This document shows, in pieces, positions 26,660-34,919 of a stretch of 64,000 bases of DNA. The notes under the pieces are model-generated. The model made no database searches. It saw nothing but the letters and a program-made list of their open reading frames with translations, and was not told where the DNA came from. Position 1 is the stretch's first letter. Each line of letters opens with the position of its first letter. The position numbers were made by a program, and so were the translations under genes. The stretch comes from Pseudomonadota bacterium (GTDB lineage: Bacteria > Pseudomonadota > Alphaproteobacteria > Rhizobiales > Hyphomicrobiaceae), in contig JAFECE010000001.1 of assembly GCA_018242295.1 (NCBI GenBank), forward strand, positions 186,001 to 250,000, read 5' to 3'.

Positions 26660-27173
26660 CTAGCCTTGCGAACCCATGCTTCCTAACTCGTTTCGGTCGT
26701 CATCCCCGCGGAGGCGGGGATCCGCCCAAGCCTTGAGCCTGGATGGATCCCGGCCTTCGCCGGGATGACGGTTCATGTGGGAGCGCCCGTCCCATGCGCA
26801 AAGCCGCAAAGCACAAACGCACCCGGGAGCGCCACGCGCCGCCGGATGTTAACCCCCCTGCCTCCCGGACGCTTTTCGCGAAAAAAGGCCATGTGCAGGG
26901 CGGCGGCCACTCAAGTCAGGGCCGTCGGAATGGGGTGGGTATGGGGGAACGGGCCCTGAAAGTCAACGATGACTGGCTATCCCCAGAGAATTGGTTCCGG
27001 TTTGGCCTATGCCCTCAATTTCCAGGCGCGAGTCGTGTTGATTCGAGCCGAAAAGGCCCGCCGCGAACGGAGAAATTGCCTTTCATAGAACATTTTAAGA
27101 AATAAATATGTACAAATATAGAACGATAGGTTAAAAGCCGGCTTTGAGCCAGGCGTTTAGAAGGAAGCTCGCG
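26660..27173. other. 514-bp intergenic region between ffh and the DUF2130 gene
   Basis: Divergent promoter region for two genes. It holds the REP-like repeat at 26699-26769. The remainder has short AT-rich stretches near 27090-27130 that could contain the promoter of the DUF2130 gene. Open frames across it (for example 26743-27105) are repeat-derived and not protein-like. Confidence 0.6.
26699..26769. repeat. REP-like palindrome E1
   Basis: Two hairpin units face each other: GTCATCCCCGCGGAGGCGGGG on one side and GGATCCCGGCCTTCGCCGGGATGAC on the other (shown in overlapping parts), with outer arms GTCATCCC / GGGATGAC. A shortened relative is at 36680-36720, another at the right end of the window (63945-63993), and a related one at 58810-58910. 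Confidence 0.75.
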
Positions 27174-28466
27174 TTGACGGACCTTACCATTACGTGCCCG
27201 AACTGCGACCATGAGATCCCGCTGACAGAATCGCTGGCGGCGCCGTTGATTGCGGATACGAAGCGGCAGTTCGAAGCGGCCGCCGCGAAGAAAGATCGCG
27301 AGATGGCGGCGCGCGAGGCCGCCGTCAGGGACCAGGCGAGCGCTCTCGAAAAGGCGAAGTCGTCGATCGAAGCTACCGTCGCGGAAAGGCTCACGACAGA
27401 GCGTCAGCGCATCGCCAGCGAAGAGGCGGCGAAAGCCAAGCAACGCGCCGCGGCGGACGTCGAGGAAAAGGCGAAGGCGCTGGTTGAGCTGCAGGGCGTG
27501 CTGAAGGAACGCGATCAGAAGCTTGCCGAGGCGCAGAAGGCGCAGGCAGAGCTTTTGCGGAAAGAGCGCGAACTGGAAGATGCCAAGCGCGAGATGCAAT
27601 TGACGATTGAGAAGGCGATCAGCGCGGGGCTCGACGGGGAGCGTGCGAAGGCGAAGCTCGAAGCAGAAGAGGCGTTGAAGCTTCGCGTCTCCGAGAAGGA
27701 TCAGATCATCACCTCGATGCAGAAGCAGATCGAGGACCTGAAGCGCAAGGCCGAACAGGGCTCGCAGCAATTGCAGGGCGAAGTTCTAGAGCTTGAGCTC
27801 GAGAGCATGCTGCGCGCCAAGTTTCCGTTCGACAGTATCGAGCCGGTGCCAAAGGGCGAATTCGGCGGTGACCTCGTGCAGCGCGTCATCAGCACATCCG
27901 GTTCGCCGTGTGGCACGATCTTGTGGGAGATGAAGCGTACGAAGAACTGGTCGGACGGCTGGATCGGGAAGCTCAGGGAAGATCAAAGGCGGGCGAGGGC
28001 CGACGTCGCGATCATCGTCTCGGCCGCGTTGCCCAAAGGCGTGCTGACGTTCGATCAGGTGGATGGCGTTTGGGTTGCAGACTTCAAATGTGCTGTTCCG
28101 ATCGCGCTCATGCTTCGCCAGCTTCTTATCGACGTTGCGACGGCGAGGGTCATAGGTGAAGGTCAGCAAAGCAAGATGGAACTTGTTTACGACTATCTGA
28201 CGGGTCCACGATTTCGTCAGCGCGTCGAAGCGATCGTGGAGAAATTCAGCGAAATGCAGAGCGATCTCGATAGAGAACGCAAAGCAATGATGAAGATGTG
28301 GGCGAAGCGGGAAGCACAAATCGACGGTGTGCTGGCTTCAACCGCCGGTATGTACGGCGATCTTCAAGGTATCGCCGGCAAGGCGCTGCGGGAGATCGAA
28401 GGCTTCGAGCTGCCGGGCATCGAAGATAAGCGCGGCGGCAGCGATGAGCCGATCGCGGCGGAATAA
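27174..28466 (+). CDS. DUF2130 coiled-coil protein
   Basis: 430 residues from the TTG at 27174 (AAGGAAG seven bases upstream); an earlier TTG at 27144 has no such site. The N-terminus carries a CPNCDHEIPL zinc-ribbon-like half. Residues about 25-210 are a long Lys/Glu/Ala coiled coil. The C-terminal domain contains ELESMLRAKFPFDSIEPVPK and ILWEMKRTKNWSDGWIGKLR, and DVAIIVSAALPKGV, typical of DUF2130, whose core resembles restriction-endonuclease-like folds (Glu-Lys pair in WEMKRT). Function unknown in the family; RmuC-like DNA handling is a guess. Confidence 0.85.
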   Translation: MTDLTITCPNCDHEIPLTESLAAPLIADTKRQFEAAAAKKDREMAAREAAVRDQASALEKAKSSIEATVAERLTTERQRIASEEAAKAKQRAAADVEEKAKALVELQGVLKERDQKLAEAQKAQAELLRKERELEDAKREMQLTIEKAISAGLDGERAKAKLEAEEALKLRVSEKDQIITSMQKQIEDLKRKAEQGSQQLQGEVLELELESMLRAKFPFDSIEPVPKGEFGGDLVQRVISTSGSPCGTILWEMKRTKNWSDGWIGKLREDQRRARADVAIIVSAALPKGVLTFDQVDGVWVADFKCAVPIALMLRQLLIDVATARVIGEGQQSKMELVYDYLTGPRFRQRVEAIVEKFSEMQSDLDRERKAMMKMWAKREAQIDGVLASTAGMYGDLQGIAGKALREIEGFELPGIEDKRGGSDEPIAAE

Positions 28467-28492
28467 AGGATCATGCGTCGGACGAGTCGGCG

Positions 28493-29053
28493 TTAGAACC
28501 GGTAGCCGTAGCGGAGGCCGATGCGGTCCATGCCTTCGTTGAATTTCTCGGTATAGGCGTTCGACATGTGCTCGAAATAGATCGACACGTCGTTGTGTTC
28601 GTCCAAGTGGTATCCGACTTCCATCGGGATGTGGAACAGCACGCGGGAGCCCAGCCATTTCTTGTCGGGGTCTGAGCCCGGGCCACCAATCTCGCCGTCG
28701 TGGATAGCGGCGCCAAGTCCGAGGCCAAAGAACAGTCCGGACGGGCAGTCGCCCTGCCAGCGGGCGTCGATGTAGCCGTCGCTGGTATCGCCGCGCGTGT
28801 TGATCGAACCGCCAATGACCGGGCGAATGGCGCCCCAGGGTAGTGCCCAGGCGGCCGCAAACTGTGCTTCGATATTGATGTCGGCGGCGTTGTGCTCGAC
28901 CTGGAAGCCGCTCCAGAGGTCCGGCACGTCATGGGCGAGAACGCCGACTTTCAGGGCGTAGAGGAGGCCGTCCGCCGATGCGCTGCCTGCCGCTCCGGCC
29001 GCCATGAGGGCGGCGAGACCGGCTGCCGCGGCGACGCGCGCAAAAACCCTCAT
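28493..29053 (-). CDS. pagL: Lipid A 3-O-deacylase PagL family
   Basis: Outer-membrane beta-barrel esterase that removes the 3-O acyl chain of lipid A. 186 residues with a signal peptide to about 27. The barrel ends with the aromatic C-terminal residue typical of outer-membrane proteins (GLRYGYRF). The catalytic His-Ser is HMSNA (His162, Ser164). The third catalytic residue, usually Glu twelve residues after the Ser, aligns with Asp176 in NEGMDRIGLRY, a conservative change that may lower activity. Lies between the DUF2130 gene (convergent) and the microprotein gene. Confidence 0.82.
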   Translation of the reverse strand: MRVFARVAAAAGLAALMAAGAAGSASADGLLYALKVGVLAHDVPDLWSGFQVEHNAADINIEAQFAAAWALPWGAIRPVIGGSINTRGDTSDGYIDARWQGDCPSGLFFGLGLGAAIHDGEIGGPGSDPDKKWLGSRVLFHIPMEVGYHLDEHNDVSIYFEHMSNAYTEKFNEGMDRIGLRYGYRF

Positions 29054-29192
29054 TCCGAAAGCCCCCGTCTCAAACGACTTAAGGTGGTACTAGTGAGGGA
29101 TTTCGGTATTTGCGGCAAGGAGCGGAACGCACAAACTCGCCAGGGCTTGCGTCCTTGTCACACTGACCAGCCGGCCTAGTTGCTTAACGATC

Positions 29193-29363
29193 TCAAGCCC
29201 GCTGCGGCCGTCTGATCCGCTTGCCCCAGGCGTTCGCCAGCTGGAAGACGCGGCGTTCATAGGCACGTTCGTCGGGGGTGAGGCAAATACAACCGTAGCA
29301 GTAGCAGGGGCGCGCGCGGGCTAGGGCGAGCTTGAAGAGGAGCGGCCTGGAATATTGCGCCAT
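29193..29363 (-). CDS. Cysteine-rich microprotein (CxCxxCxC)
   Basis: I translated a 56-residue frame from the ATG at 29363 to TGA at 29195-29193. It begins MAQYSRPLLFKLALARAR, then CYCYGCIC (Cys20, 22, 25, 27), then LTPDERAYERRVFQLANAWG, ending KRIRRPQRA. Third codon positions are mostly G or C, as in neighbouring genes, and the sequence looks protein-like. The four closely spaced Cys suggest metal or thiol chemistry. The ribosome-binding site is weak (GAG about ten bases upstream). I do not recognise the family. It is divergent from dapF. Confidence 0.45.
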   Translation of the reverse strand: MAQYSRPLLFKLALARARPCYCYGCICLTPDERAYERRVFQLANAWGKRIRRPQRA

Positions 29364-29579
29364 TTAAAATCTCATCGGATCTGAACGACGCACGCTGCAA
29401 TTTGAAACAAAACAAGCGGTTGCGTCGATTAACGAGGCAAGAGGGTGGTTTGTTCCGCCGGGAGGACATGTTCTCTGTCCAACTATGCGATTATAGCAAA
29501 GCTACGCAGGGGGAAGCTACCCGCCGGTGCCATCGCGTTCCGATTGTTATTTTTGGCGCTTCTCGCCATATAGGCTCGC

Positions 29580-30449
29580 ATGAATACCGCATCGACCATT
29601 CCCTTCCTCAAAATGAACGGGCTCGGCAACGAGATCGTCGTTGTCGATTTGCGGAACAGCAGCCGCACGTTCACGCCGGAAGAGGCCGCCGCGGTGGCCG
29701 CCGATCGCATATCGCGGTTCGACCAGATGATGGTTCTGCACGCGCCGAAGACCCAGGGCACGCAATCGTATGTGCGCATTTACAATGCCGACGGATCGGA
29801 AGCCGGTGCGTGCGGCAACGGCATGCGCTGCGTCGGGTGGTTTCTGGCGCAGGGCGGAGCGGGCGATCGCTTTCTGGTCGAAACGCGCGCCGGCGTTCTC
29901 GATACCGTCGTCAAAAACCAGGCGTCGATAACGGTCGATATGGGCGAGCCCAAATTCGACTGGCAGGACATTCCGCTGTCTGAAGAGTTTCGCGATACGC
30001 GCGCCATCGAATTGCAGGTCGGGCCGATCGATGATCCGGTGCTGCATTCGCCATCGGTCGTCAATGTCGGCAATCCGCACGCGATCTTCTGGGTCGAGGA
30101 TCTCGATCTTTACGATCTTGGCCGGTTTGGGCCGTTGCTTGAGAACCACCCGATTTTTCCGGAGCGCGCGAACATCTCGCTGGCGCAGGTGACATCGGCT
30201 CAATCCATTCTGCTCAGAACCTGGGAGCGTGGGGCAGGATTGACGCTGGCATGCGGATCAGCCGCGTGCGCTGCGGCGGTTTCGGCCGTCCGGAAGAAGC
30301 TGACAGGTCGCAGCGTCCAAGTGACGTTGCCCGGCGGCGATCTCAGCATCGAGTGGGCGGCCAATAATCACATCCTGATGACGGGCCCCGTAGAATTCGA
30401 GTACGAGGGCGCGATCGATTTTTCGAAATTGGCAAAGGTGTCGGTTTAG
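29580..30449 (+). CDS. dapF: Diaminopimelate epimerase
   Basis: Converts LL- to meso-diaminopimelate for lysine and peptidoglycan synthesis. 289 residues. The two catalytic cysteines are in [13 protein letters not shown] near residue 79 and [16 protein letters not shown] near 225; the start [17 protein letters not shown] is the family N-terminus. First gene of a dapF-mtaB-ftsY-ispZ run common in Rhizobiales. Confidence 0.96.
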   Translation: MNTASTIPFLKMNGLGNEIVVVDLRNSSRTFTPEEAAAVAADRISRFDQMMVLHAPKTQGTQSYVRIYNADGSEAGACGNGMRCVGWFLAQGGAGDRFLVETRAGVLDTVVKNQASITVDMGEPKFDWQDIPLSEEFRDTRAIELQVGPIDDPVLHSPSVVNVGNPHAIFWVEDLDLYDLGRFGPLLENHPIFPERANISLAQVTSAQSILLRTWERGAGLTLACGSAACAAAVSAVRKKLTGRSVQVTLPGGDLSIEWAANNHILMTGPVEFEYEGAIDFSKLAKVSV

Positions 30450-30520
30450 TCCGGCATCTCAATCGGACCTCGAGCCTTGCTCTTCGCGGGCGCCTCGCAA
30501 AAGGAACGACGACAGAGCCC

Positions 30521-31783
30521 ATGTCCGAACCCGAAGTGATAACGCTCGGCTGCCGGCTGAATGTTTATGAATCCGAGGTAATGCGGCGTCACGCGCGCGA
30601 GGCGGGGCTTGATAACGCCGTCATCGTCAATACGTGTGCGGTGACCGGCGAGGCCGTGCGGCAGGCGGCGCAAACTGTCCGTAAGCTGCGGCGTTCGCGA
30701 CCGGACGCGCACATCATCGTTACCGGATGCGCGGCGCAGGTCGAGCCCGAACGCTTTGCCGATATGGCGGAAGTCGATCACGTCATCGGCAACGCCGAGA
30801 AGATGAAGGCCGAGACTTTCGCCGGATTGTCGACCGCGACAAGCGAGCGGGTTTTGGTCAACGACATCATGAGCGTGCGCGAGTCGGCGCTGCATATGAT
30901 CGACGGTTTCCATTCGCACACGCGGGCCTACCTGCAGATTCAGAATGGATGCGATCATCGTTGCACGTTTTGCATCATTCCGTTCGGGCGCGGGCCGTCA
31001 CGTTCGGTGCCGGCGGGCGAGGTCGTCAACCAAGTGCGTGCGCTCGTCGAGCGCGGATATTTCGAAGTCGTCTTGACGGGCGTCGACATCACGTCTTATG
31101 GCCGCGATCTGCCGGGAGCCGGGACGCTCGGTCAGCTCGTTCGCCAGGTGTTGAAGCATGTGCCGGAACTCAAGCGTCTCAGACTGTCGTCGATCGATCA
31201 AGTCGAAGCCGATCCCGATCTGATGATCGCGCTCGGCGAAGAGGAGCGGTTGATGCCGCATTTGCATCTGTCGCTTCAGGCTGGCGACGATCTCACTTTG
31301 AAGCGGATGAAGCGGCGGCATTTGCGCGCCGATGCGATTGCCTTTTGCGAGAGGGCGCGGGAGCTCAGGCCCGATGTCGTGTTCGGCGCCGATCTCATCG
31401 CGGGATTCCCAACCGAAACGGATGATATGTTCGAAAATTCTCTGAACATCGTGGATGAATGCGGACTGACCTATCTGCACGTCTTTCCCTTTTCACCGCG
31501 CCGGGGCACGCCGGCGGCGCGTATGCCGCAAGTTCCCGGAAACATCGTCAAGGAGCGCGCTGCGAGACTGCGCGTTAAGGGCGGCGCGGTGCTCAACTCG
31601 TATCTCGAAAGTCAGCGAGGACAGGTGGTCGAGGTGCTGATCGAACGAGATGGCAACGGGCGCACGCCACAATATGCCGAGGTTTTCATGGAAGGGGAAC
31701 GCGTGCACAGCGCCGGGACGATCGTTCGAACACACATCAAGGGCGCCGATGCGCTGCGGCTCGTCGGCGAGGCGGTCTCGTGA
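30521..31783 (+). CDS. mtaB: tRNA-t6A37 methylthiotransferase MtaB (MiaB-like)
   Basis: Radical-SAM enzyme that methylthiolates t6A37 of tRNAs. 420 residues: N-terminal cluster cysteines Cys11 (TLGCRLN), Cys39 (VNTCAVT) and Cys70 (VTGCAAQ); radical-SAM motif NGCDHRCTFCIIPFGRGPSR near 144; C-terminal TRAM region from about residue 360. The RGPSRS stretch after the radical-SAM motif favours MtaB over MiaB. Its last four bases overlap the ftsY start, implying translational coupling. Confidence 0.92.
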   Translation: MSEPEVITLGCRLNVYESEVMRRHAREAGLDNAVIVNTCAVTGEAVRQAAQTVRKLRRSRPDAHIIVTGCAAQVEPERFADMAEVDHVIGNAEKMKAETFAGLSTATSERVLVNDIMSVRESALHMIDGFHSHTRAYLQIQNGCDHRCTFCIIPFGRGPSRSVPAGEVVNQVRALVERGYFEVVLTGVDITSYGRDLPGAGTLGQLVRQVLKHVPELKRLRLSSIDQVEADPDLMIALGEEERLMPHLHLSLQAGDDLTLKRMKRRHLRADAIAFCERARELRPDVVFGADLIAGFPTETDDMFENSLNIVDECGLTYLHVFPFSPRRGTPAARMPQVPGNIVKERAARLRVKGGAVLNSYLESQRGQVVEVLIERDGNGRTPQYAEVFMEGERVHSAGTIVRTHIKGADALRLVGEAVS

Positions 31784-32886
31784 GCGAATCTAAGGAAAAA
31801 GGCAAAGGGATTTTCGGCCGCTTTTTCAAAGGCGCGCAGGAGCCGGTGCAGGCGCCCGAAGCGAAGCCTGCTGAAAAGGGTGCTACGGCCACGGTGCCGG
31901 AACCCGCGGCAGCCGATACGGCCGCGCCGCCGGTTCAGGCCAAAGACCTCACGGTCAAAGCCGAGCCCGTAAAGCAGAGCTGGTTTCAGCGGCTGAAATC
32001 GGGGCTCGGCAAAACCTCGTCGAAGCTGACGTCCGGCATCACGGATCTCTTTTCGAAGCGGAAGCTCGATGCCAACACGATCGACGATCTCGAAGACCTG
32101 TTGATCCAGTCGGATCTCGGTCTTGAAACGACGAGCCGCATCACGAATGCGATCGGTAAGGGGCGCTTCGAAAAGGGTATTTCGGCCGACGAGGTCAGAA
32201 CCATTCTGGCGTCTGAGGTCGAGCGCGTGCTCACGCCTGTCGCAAAACCTCTTGTCATCGAAGCATCGCATAAGCCGCACGTGATCATGATGGTCGGCGT
32301 TAACGGTACCGGCAAGACGACGACGATCGGCAAGCTTGCCAACAAGTTCAAAGCAGAAGGCAAATCGGTTGTGCTCGCCGCGGGTGATACCTTTCGCGCC
32401 GCAGCCATCGACCAGTTGAAGGTCTGGGGCGAGCGTGCGGGCGTGCCTGTTGTCGCGCGCGAAGTTGGCGGCGATTCCTCGGGGCTCGCCTACGACGCCT
32501 TGAAGCAGGCGCAAGCCACTGGCGCGGATGTGCTTTTGCTGGACACGGCCGGGCGTCTGCAAAATAAGCAGGTGCTTATGGAAGAACTCGAAAAAGTCAC
32601 ACGCGTTTTAAAGAAGGTGGACGCAAGCGCGCCGCACGACGTTGTCCTTGTGCTCGATGCGACGACGGGTCAGAACGCCTTGAGTCAGGTTGAAGTCTTT
32701 CGGGAACGCGCCGGAGTAACTGGTTTGATTATGACGAAACTCGACGGGACCGCTCGCGGGGGCATTCTTGTCGCGATTGCAGCCAAGTTCGGCCTGCCTG
32801 TGCATGCCGTCGGCGTCGGAGAAGGGGCAGACGACTTGCAAGCCTTTTCCGCTGCGGATTTCGCGCAAGCCATCGCAGGTAACTGA
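31780..32886 (+). CDS. ftsY: Signal recognition particle receptor FtsY
   Basis: Membrane-associated GTPase that receives SRP-ribosome complexes. 368 residues. A short Lys/Ala/Pro-rich region (1-65) replaces the long acidic A domain of E. coli. The NG domain follows: WFQRLKSGLGKTSSKLTSGI near 68, GVNGTGKTTTIGKLANKF near 173, AAGDTFRAAAIDQL near 199, DTAGRLQNK near 253, TKLDGTARGG near 315. The start overlaps the mtaB end by four bases. Confidence 0.96.
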   Translation: MSESKEKGKGIFGRFFKGAQEPVQAPEAKPAEKGATATVPEPAAADTAAPPVQAKDLTVKAEPVKQSWFQRLKSGLGKTSSKLTSGITDLFSKRKLDANTIDDLEDLLIQSDLGLETTSRITNAIGKGRFEKGISADEVRTILASEVERVLTPVAKPLVIEASHKPHVIMMVGVNGTGKTTTIGKLANKFKAEGKSVVLAAGDTFRAAAIDQLKVWGERAGVPVVAREVGGDSSGLAYDALKQAQATGADVLLLDTAGRLQNKQVLMEELEKVTRVLKKVDASAPHDVVLVLDATTGQNALSQVEVFRERAGVTGLIMTKLDGTARGGILVAIAAKFGLPVHAVGVGEGADDLQAFSAADFAQAIAGN

Positions 32887-32908
32887 CTTTCGGGGAATGG
32901 GACGCCAC

Positions 32909-33577
32909 ATGACGCAAGACGTAAATGCCGGGAATGCTCCACTCATGAAGTCACGGAAGCACTGGTTTCCATTCAACGCAGAGCAGTCGATCAACATTCT
33001 CAGCGAATTCGGGCCATTGGTGACGATGTTCGTCGTCAATGCGTTCTTCGGCATCAATACGGGCACTTGGGCGCTGATCGGCACGACGTTCCTGGCCATC
33101 GCCGTGATGCTCTACATGTTTCACCGGCCGCCAATTTTTCCGCTCATCGCGTCGAGCGTCACCATCGTTTTCGCCGGGCTGACGATCATCACGCACGACC
33201 CGATGTGGGTTCAGATCAAAGTTACGATTTTTAACGCGTTGTTCGGCGTGTTCCTGATCTCGGGGCTTTGGCTCAATCAGAATTTCTTCAAATATGTTTT
33301 CGAAAAGACGTTCCACTATACCGATGAAGGCTGGCACAAGTTTACGTGGAGCTTCGCGCTCTTCTTCTTTTTGACGGCTGCTGCGAACGAATATGTTCGC
33401 CAGACCTTTCAAGAAAACCGTATGTACGAGATCCTAGGCCACGAGATGGATGGCGTAAACGTATGGATCCTATTCAAGGTCGCCATTGTCTTGCCGGTGT
33501 CCGGACTCTATGCGTGGGTGCTGACAAGATTTATGCAAAAATATCGCCTCCCAGATCCGTCTCACGCTGAAGGCTGA
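32909..33577 (+). CDS. IspZ/septation-protein-A-like membrane protein (copy 1)
   Basis: 222 residues with about five membrane helices. Family blocks: LSEFGPLVTMFVVNAFFGIN, QIKVTIFNALFGVFLISGLW, the FKYVFEKTFHYTDEGWHKFT helix and FFFLTAAANEYVRQTF. It is more divergent than copy 2 and has extra residues at the N-terminus and around RMYEILGHEMDGVNVWILFK. I use the ATG at 32909; another ATG at 32897 is possible. Four bases separate it from copy 2. Proposed role of the family: septum formation or envelope integrity. Confidence 0.82.
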   Translation: MTQDVNAGNAPLMKSRKHWFPFNAEQSINILSEFGPLVTMFVVNAFFGINTGTWALIGTTFLAIAVMLYMFHRPPIFPLIASSVTIVFAGLTIITHDPMWVQIKVTIFNALFGVFLISGLWLNQNFFKYVFEKTFHYTDEGWHKFTWSFALFFFLTAAANEYVRQTFQENRMYEILGHEMDGVNVWILFKVAIVLPVSGLYAWVLTRFMQKYRLPDPSHAEG

Positions 33578-33581
33578 AGAG

Positions 33582-34193
33582 ATGCCGGATCAGAACAAGG
33601 TGCCGGGCGCGAGCGAAGAGCCGCAGTTCGACCGCAAGCAGCTGATCAAGCTTGTCGTCGAGCTTGGTCCGCTCATGGTATTTTTTATCGTCAACAGCCG
33701 CTTCGGCATCTTCGCGGGCACGGGCGCGTTCATGGTCGCGACGGTGATTGCGCTCGGGGCTTCTCGGGCGCTTCTCGGGCGCATCGCAACGATGCCGCTC
33801 GTCACTGGCGTTTTCGTCTTGGTGTTTGGCGGCTTAACGCTGTGGCTGCAGGACGATCATTTCATCAAGATCAAACCGACGATTGTGAATGGGATGTTCG
33901 CTGCCATCCTGATCGCGGGCCTCATCTCGGGTCGCCTATTCCTCAAGATCGTGTTCGGCGACGTCATGCGCCTCTCGGAAGAGGGCTGGCGCATCCTGAC
34001 GCTTCGCTGGGCGCTTTTCTTCGTGTTCCTCGCGATCCTCAACGAGGTGATCTGGAGGTTCTTCTCAACCGACACCTGGGTCGCGTTCAAGGTGTTCGGC
34101 ATCATGCCGATCACATTCGTATTCGCGCTCGCGCAGATCGGACTGCTGAAGAAATATGAGCCCGCCGCGAGCGACGGACCGAACGCCTCTTAA
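33582..34193 (+). CDS. ispZ: Septation protein A (IspZ), copy 2
   Basis: 203-residue inner-membrane protein with the canonical IspZ sequence: KLVVELGPLMVFFIVNSRFG, KIKPTIVNGMFAAILIAGLI, MRLSEEGWRILTLRWALFFV and LNEVIWRFFSTDTWVAFKVF. About five helices. It lies immediately behind a paralogue, together forming a tandem pair at the end of the dapF-mtaB-ftsY cluster. Confidence 0.9.
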   Translation: MPDQNKVPGASEEPQFDRKQLIKLVVELGPLMVFFIVNSRFGIFAGTGAFMVATVIALGASRALLGRIATMPLVTGVFVLVFGGLTLWLQDDHFIKIKPTIVNGMFAAILIAGLISGRLFLKIVFGDVMRLSEEGWRILTLRWALFFVFLAILNEVIWRFFSTDTWVAFKVFGIMPITFVFALAQIGLLKKYEPAASDGPNAS

Positions 34194-34409
34194 GACGTGC
34201 ACCACCTTTCCCGGGCCAGTTTAAAATTATCATATTTTTGAACACTGTTTGTCTTTTTGCTGGACGGAGCACACTTGGTCGTGTTTCCTTCCAGGAACTA
34301 CTGACTAAACCGTGGGTTTTATCATTTCGTCTTATCGGCAGACCGGGACTTTCGCCGGGCACGCCGGTCTATCCGGGGAGGAGAGAGACGGAATGCACTG
34401 GGGCATGGA

Positions 34410-34919
34410 ATGGCACGCGATACCGCAATCAACCGCCTCGAGCGGTCGCCTTTGCACCTTCTACACAGAGCCGGACAAGGTGCAGCTGAACTCTTCCAAA
34501 CCGAACTTGGCGATGACGATCTGACACCTCGTCAGTATGCCATTTTGCTGACGGTCGCTCAGAACGAGGGCGTCAGCCAGACGCAGCTCGTGGAGCTGAC
34601 CGGCATTGATCGTTCGACGCTGGCGGACGTCGTCCGTCGCATGCTCAAGAAGGGATTGCTGCAACGGCGGCGTACGCGTGACGATGCGCGCGCCTACGCC
34701 GTCAAGTTGACGGACGATGGCGCAAAAGTTCTCAAAGCCCGCGAGCCACTCGCGCGCAAGGTCGACGAACGCATTCTGTCGGGATTGCCCGCACAGCACA
34801 GAGATCGCTTTCTTCAGGATCTCGGCACGATCATTCAGGCACTCAATCGCCTCAACGATAAAGAGGGCGCCGGCAAATCTGCGGGCACCCCCTCATCAGC
34901 CCTGCGGCGCGGGAATTAA
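34410..34919 (+). CDS. MarR-family transcriptional regulator
   Basis: 169-residue winged-helix repressor. The DNA-binding part is LTPRQYAILLTVAQNEGVSQ followed by TQLVELTGIDRSTLADVVRR and a beta wing LLQRRRTRDDARAYAVKLTD. C-terminal dimerisation helices follow. No target gene is adjacent; the preceding 216 bp is AT-rich and could hold its own operator. The end overlaps asd by four bases in convergent orientation. Confidence 0.88.
   Translation: MARDTAINRLERSPLHLLHRAGQGAAELFQTELGDDDLTPRQYAILLTVAQNEGVSQTQLVELTGIDRSTLADVVRRMLKKGLLQRRRTRDDARAYAVKLTDDGAKVLKAREPLARKVDERILSGLPAQHRDRFLQDLGTIIQALNRLNDKEGAGKSAGTPSSALRRGN

Noticed and set aside
25403-26686. 427-residue open frame on the + strand opposite ffh
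   Set aside because: Antisense shadow of ffh; no motifs and no ribosome-binding site.
26743-27105. Open frame of 120 residues in the ffh upstream gap
   Set aside because: Begins inside the REP-like repeat and has no protein-like composition or start signal.
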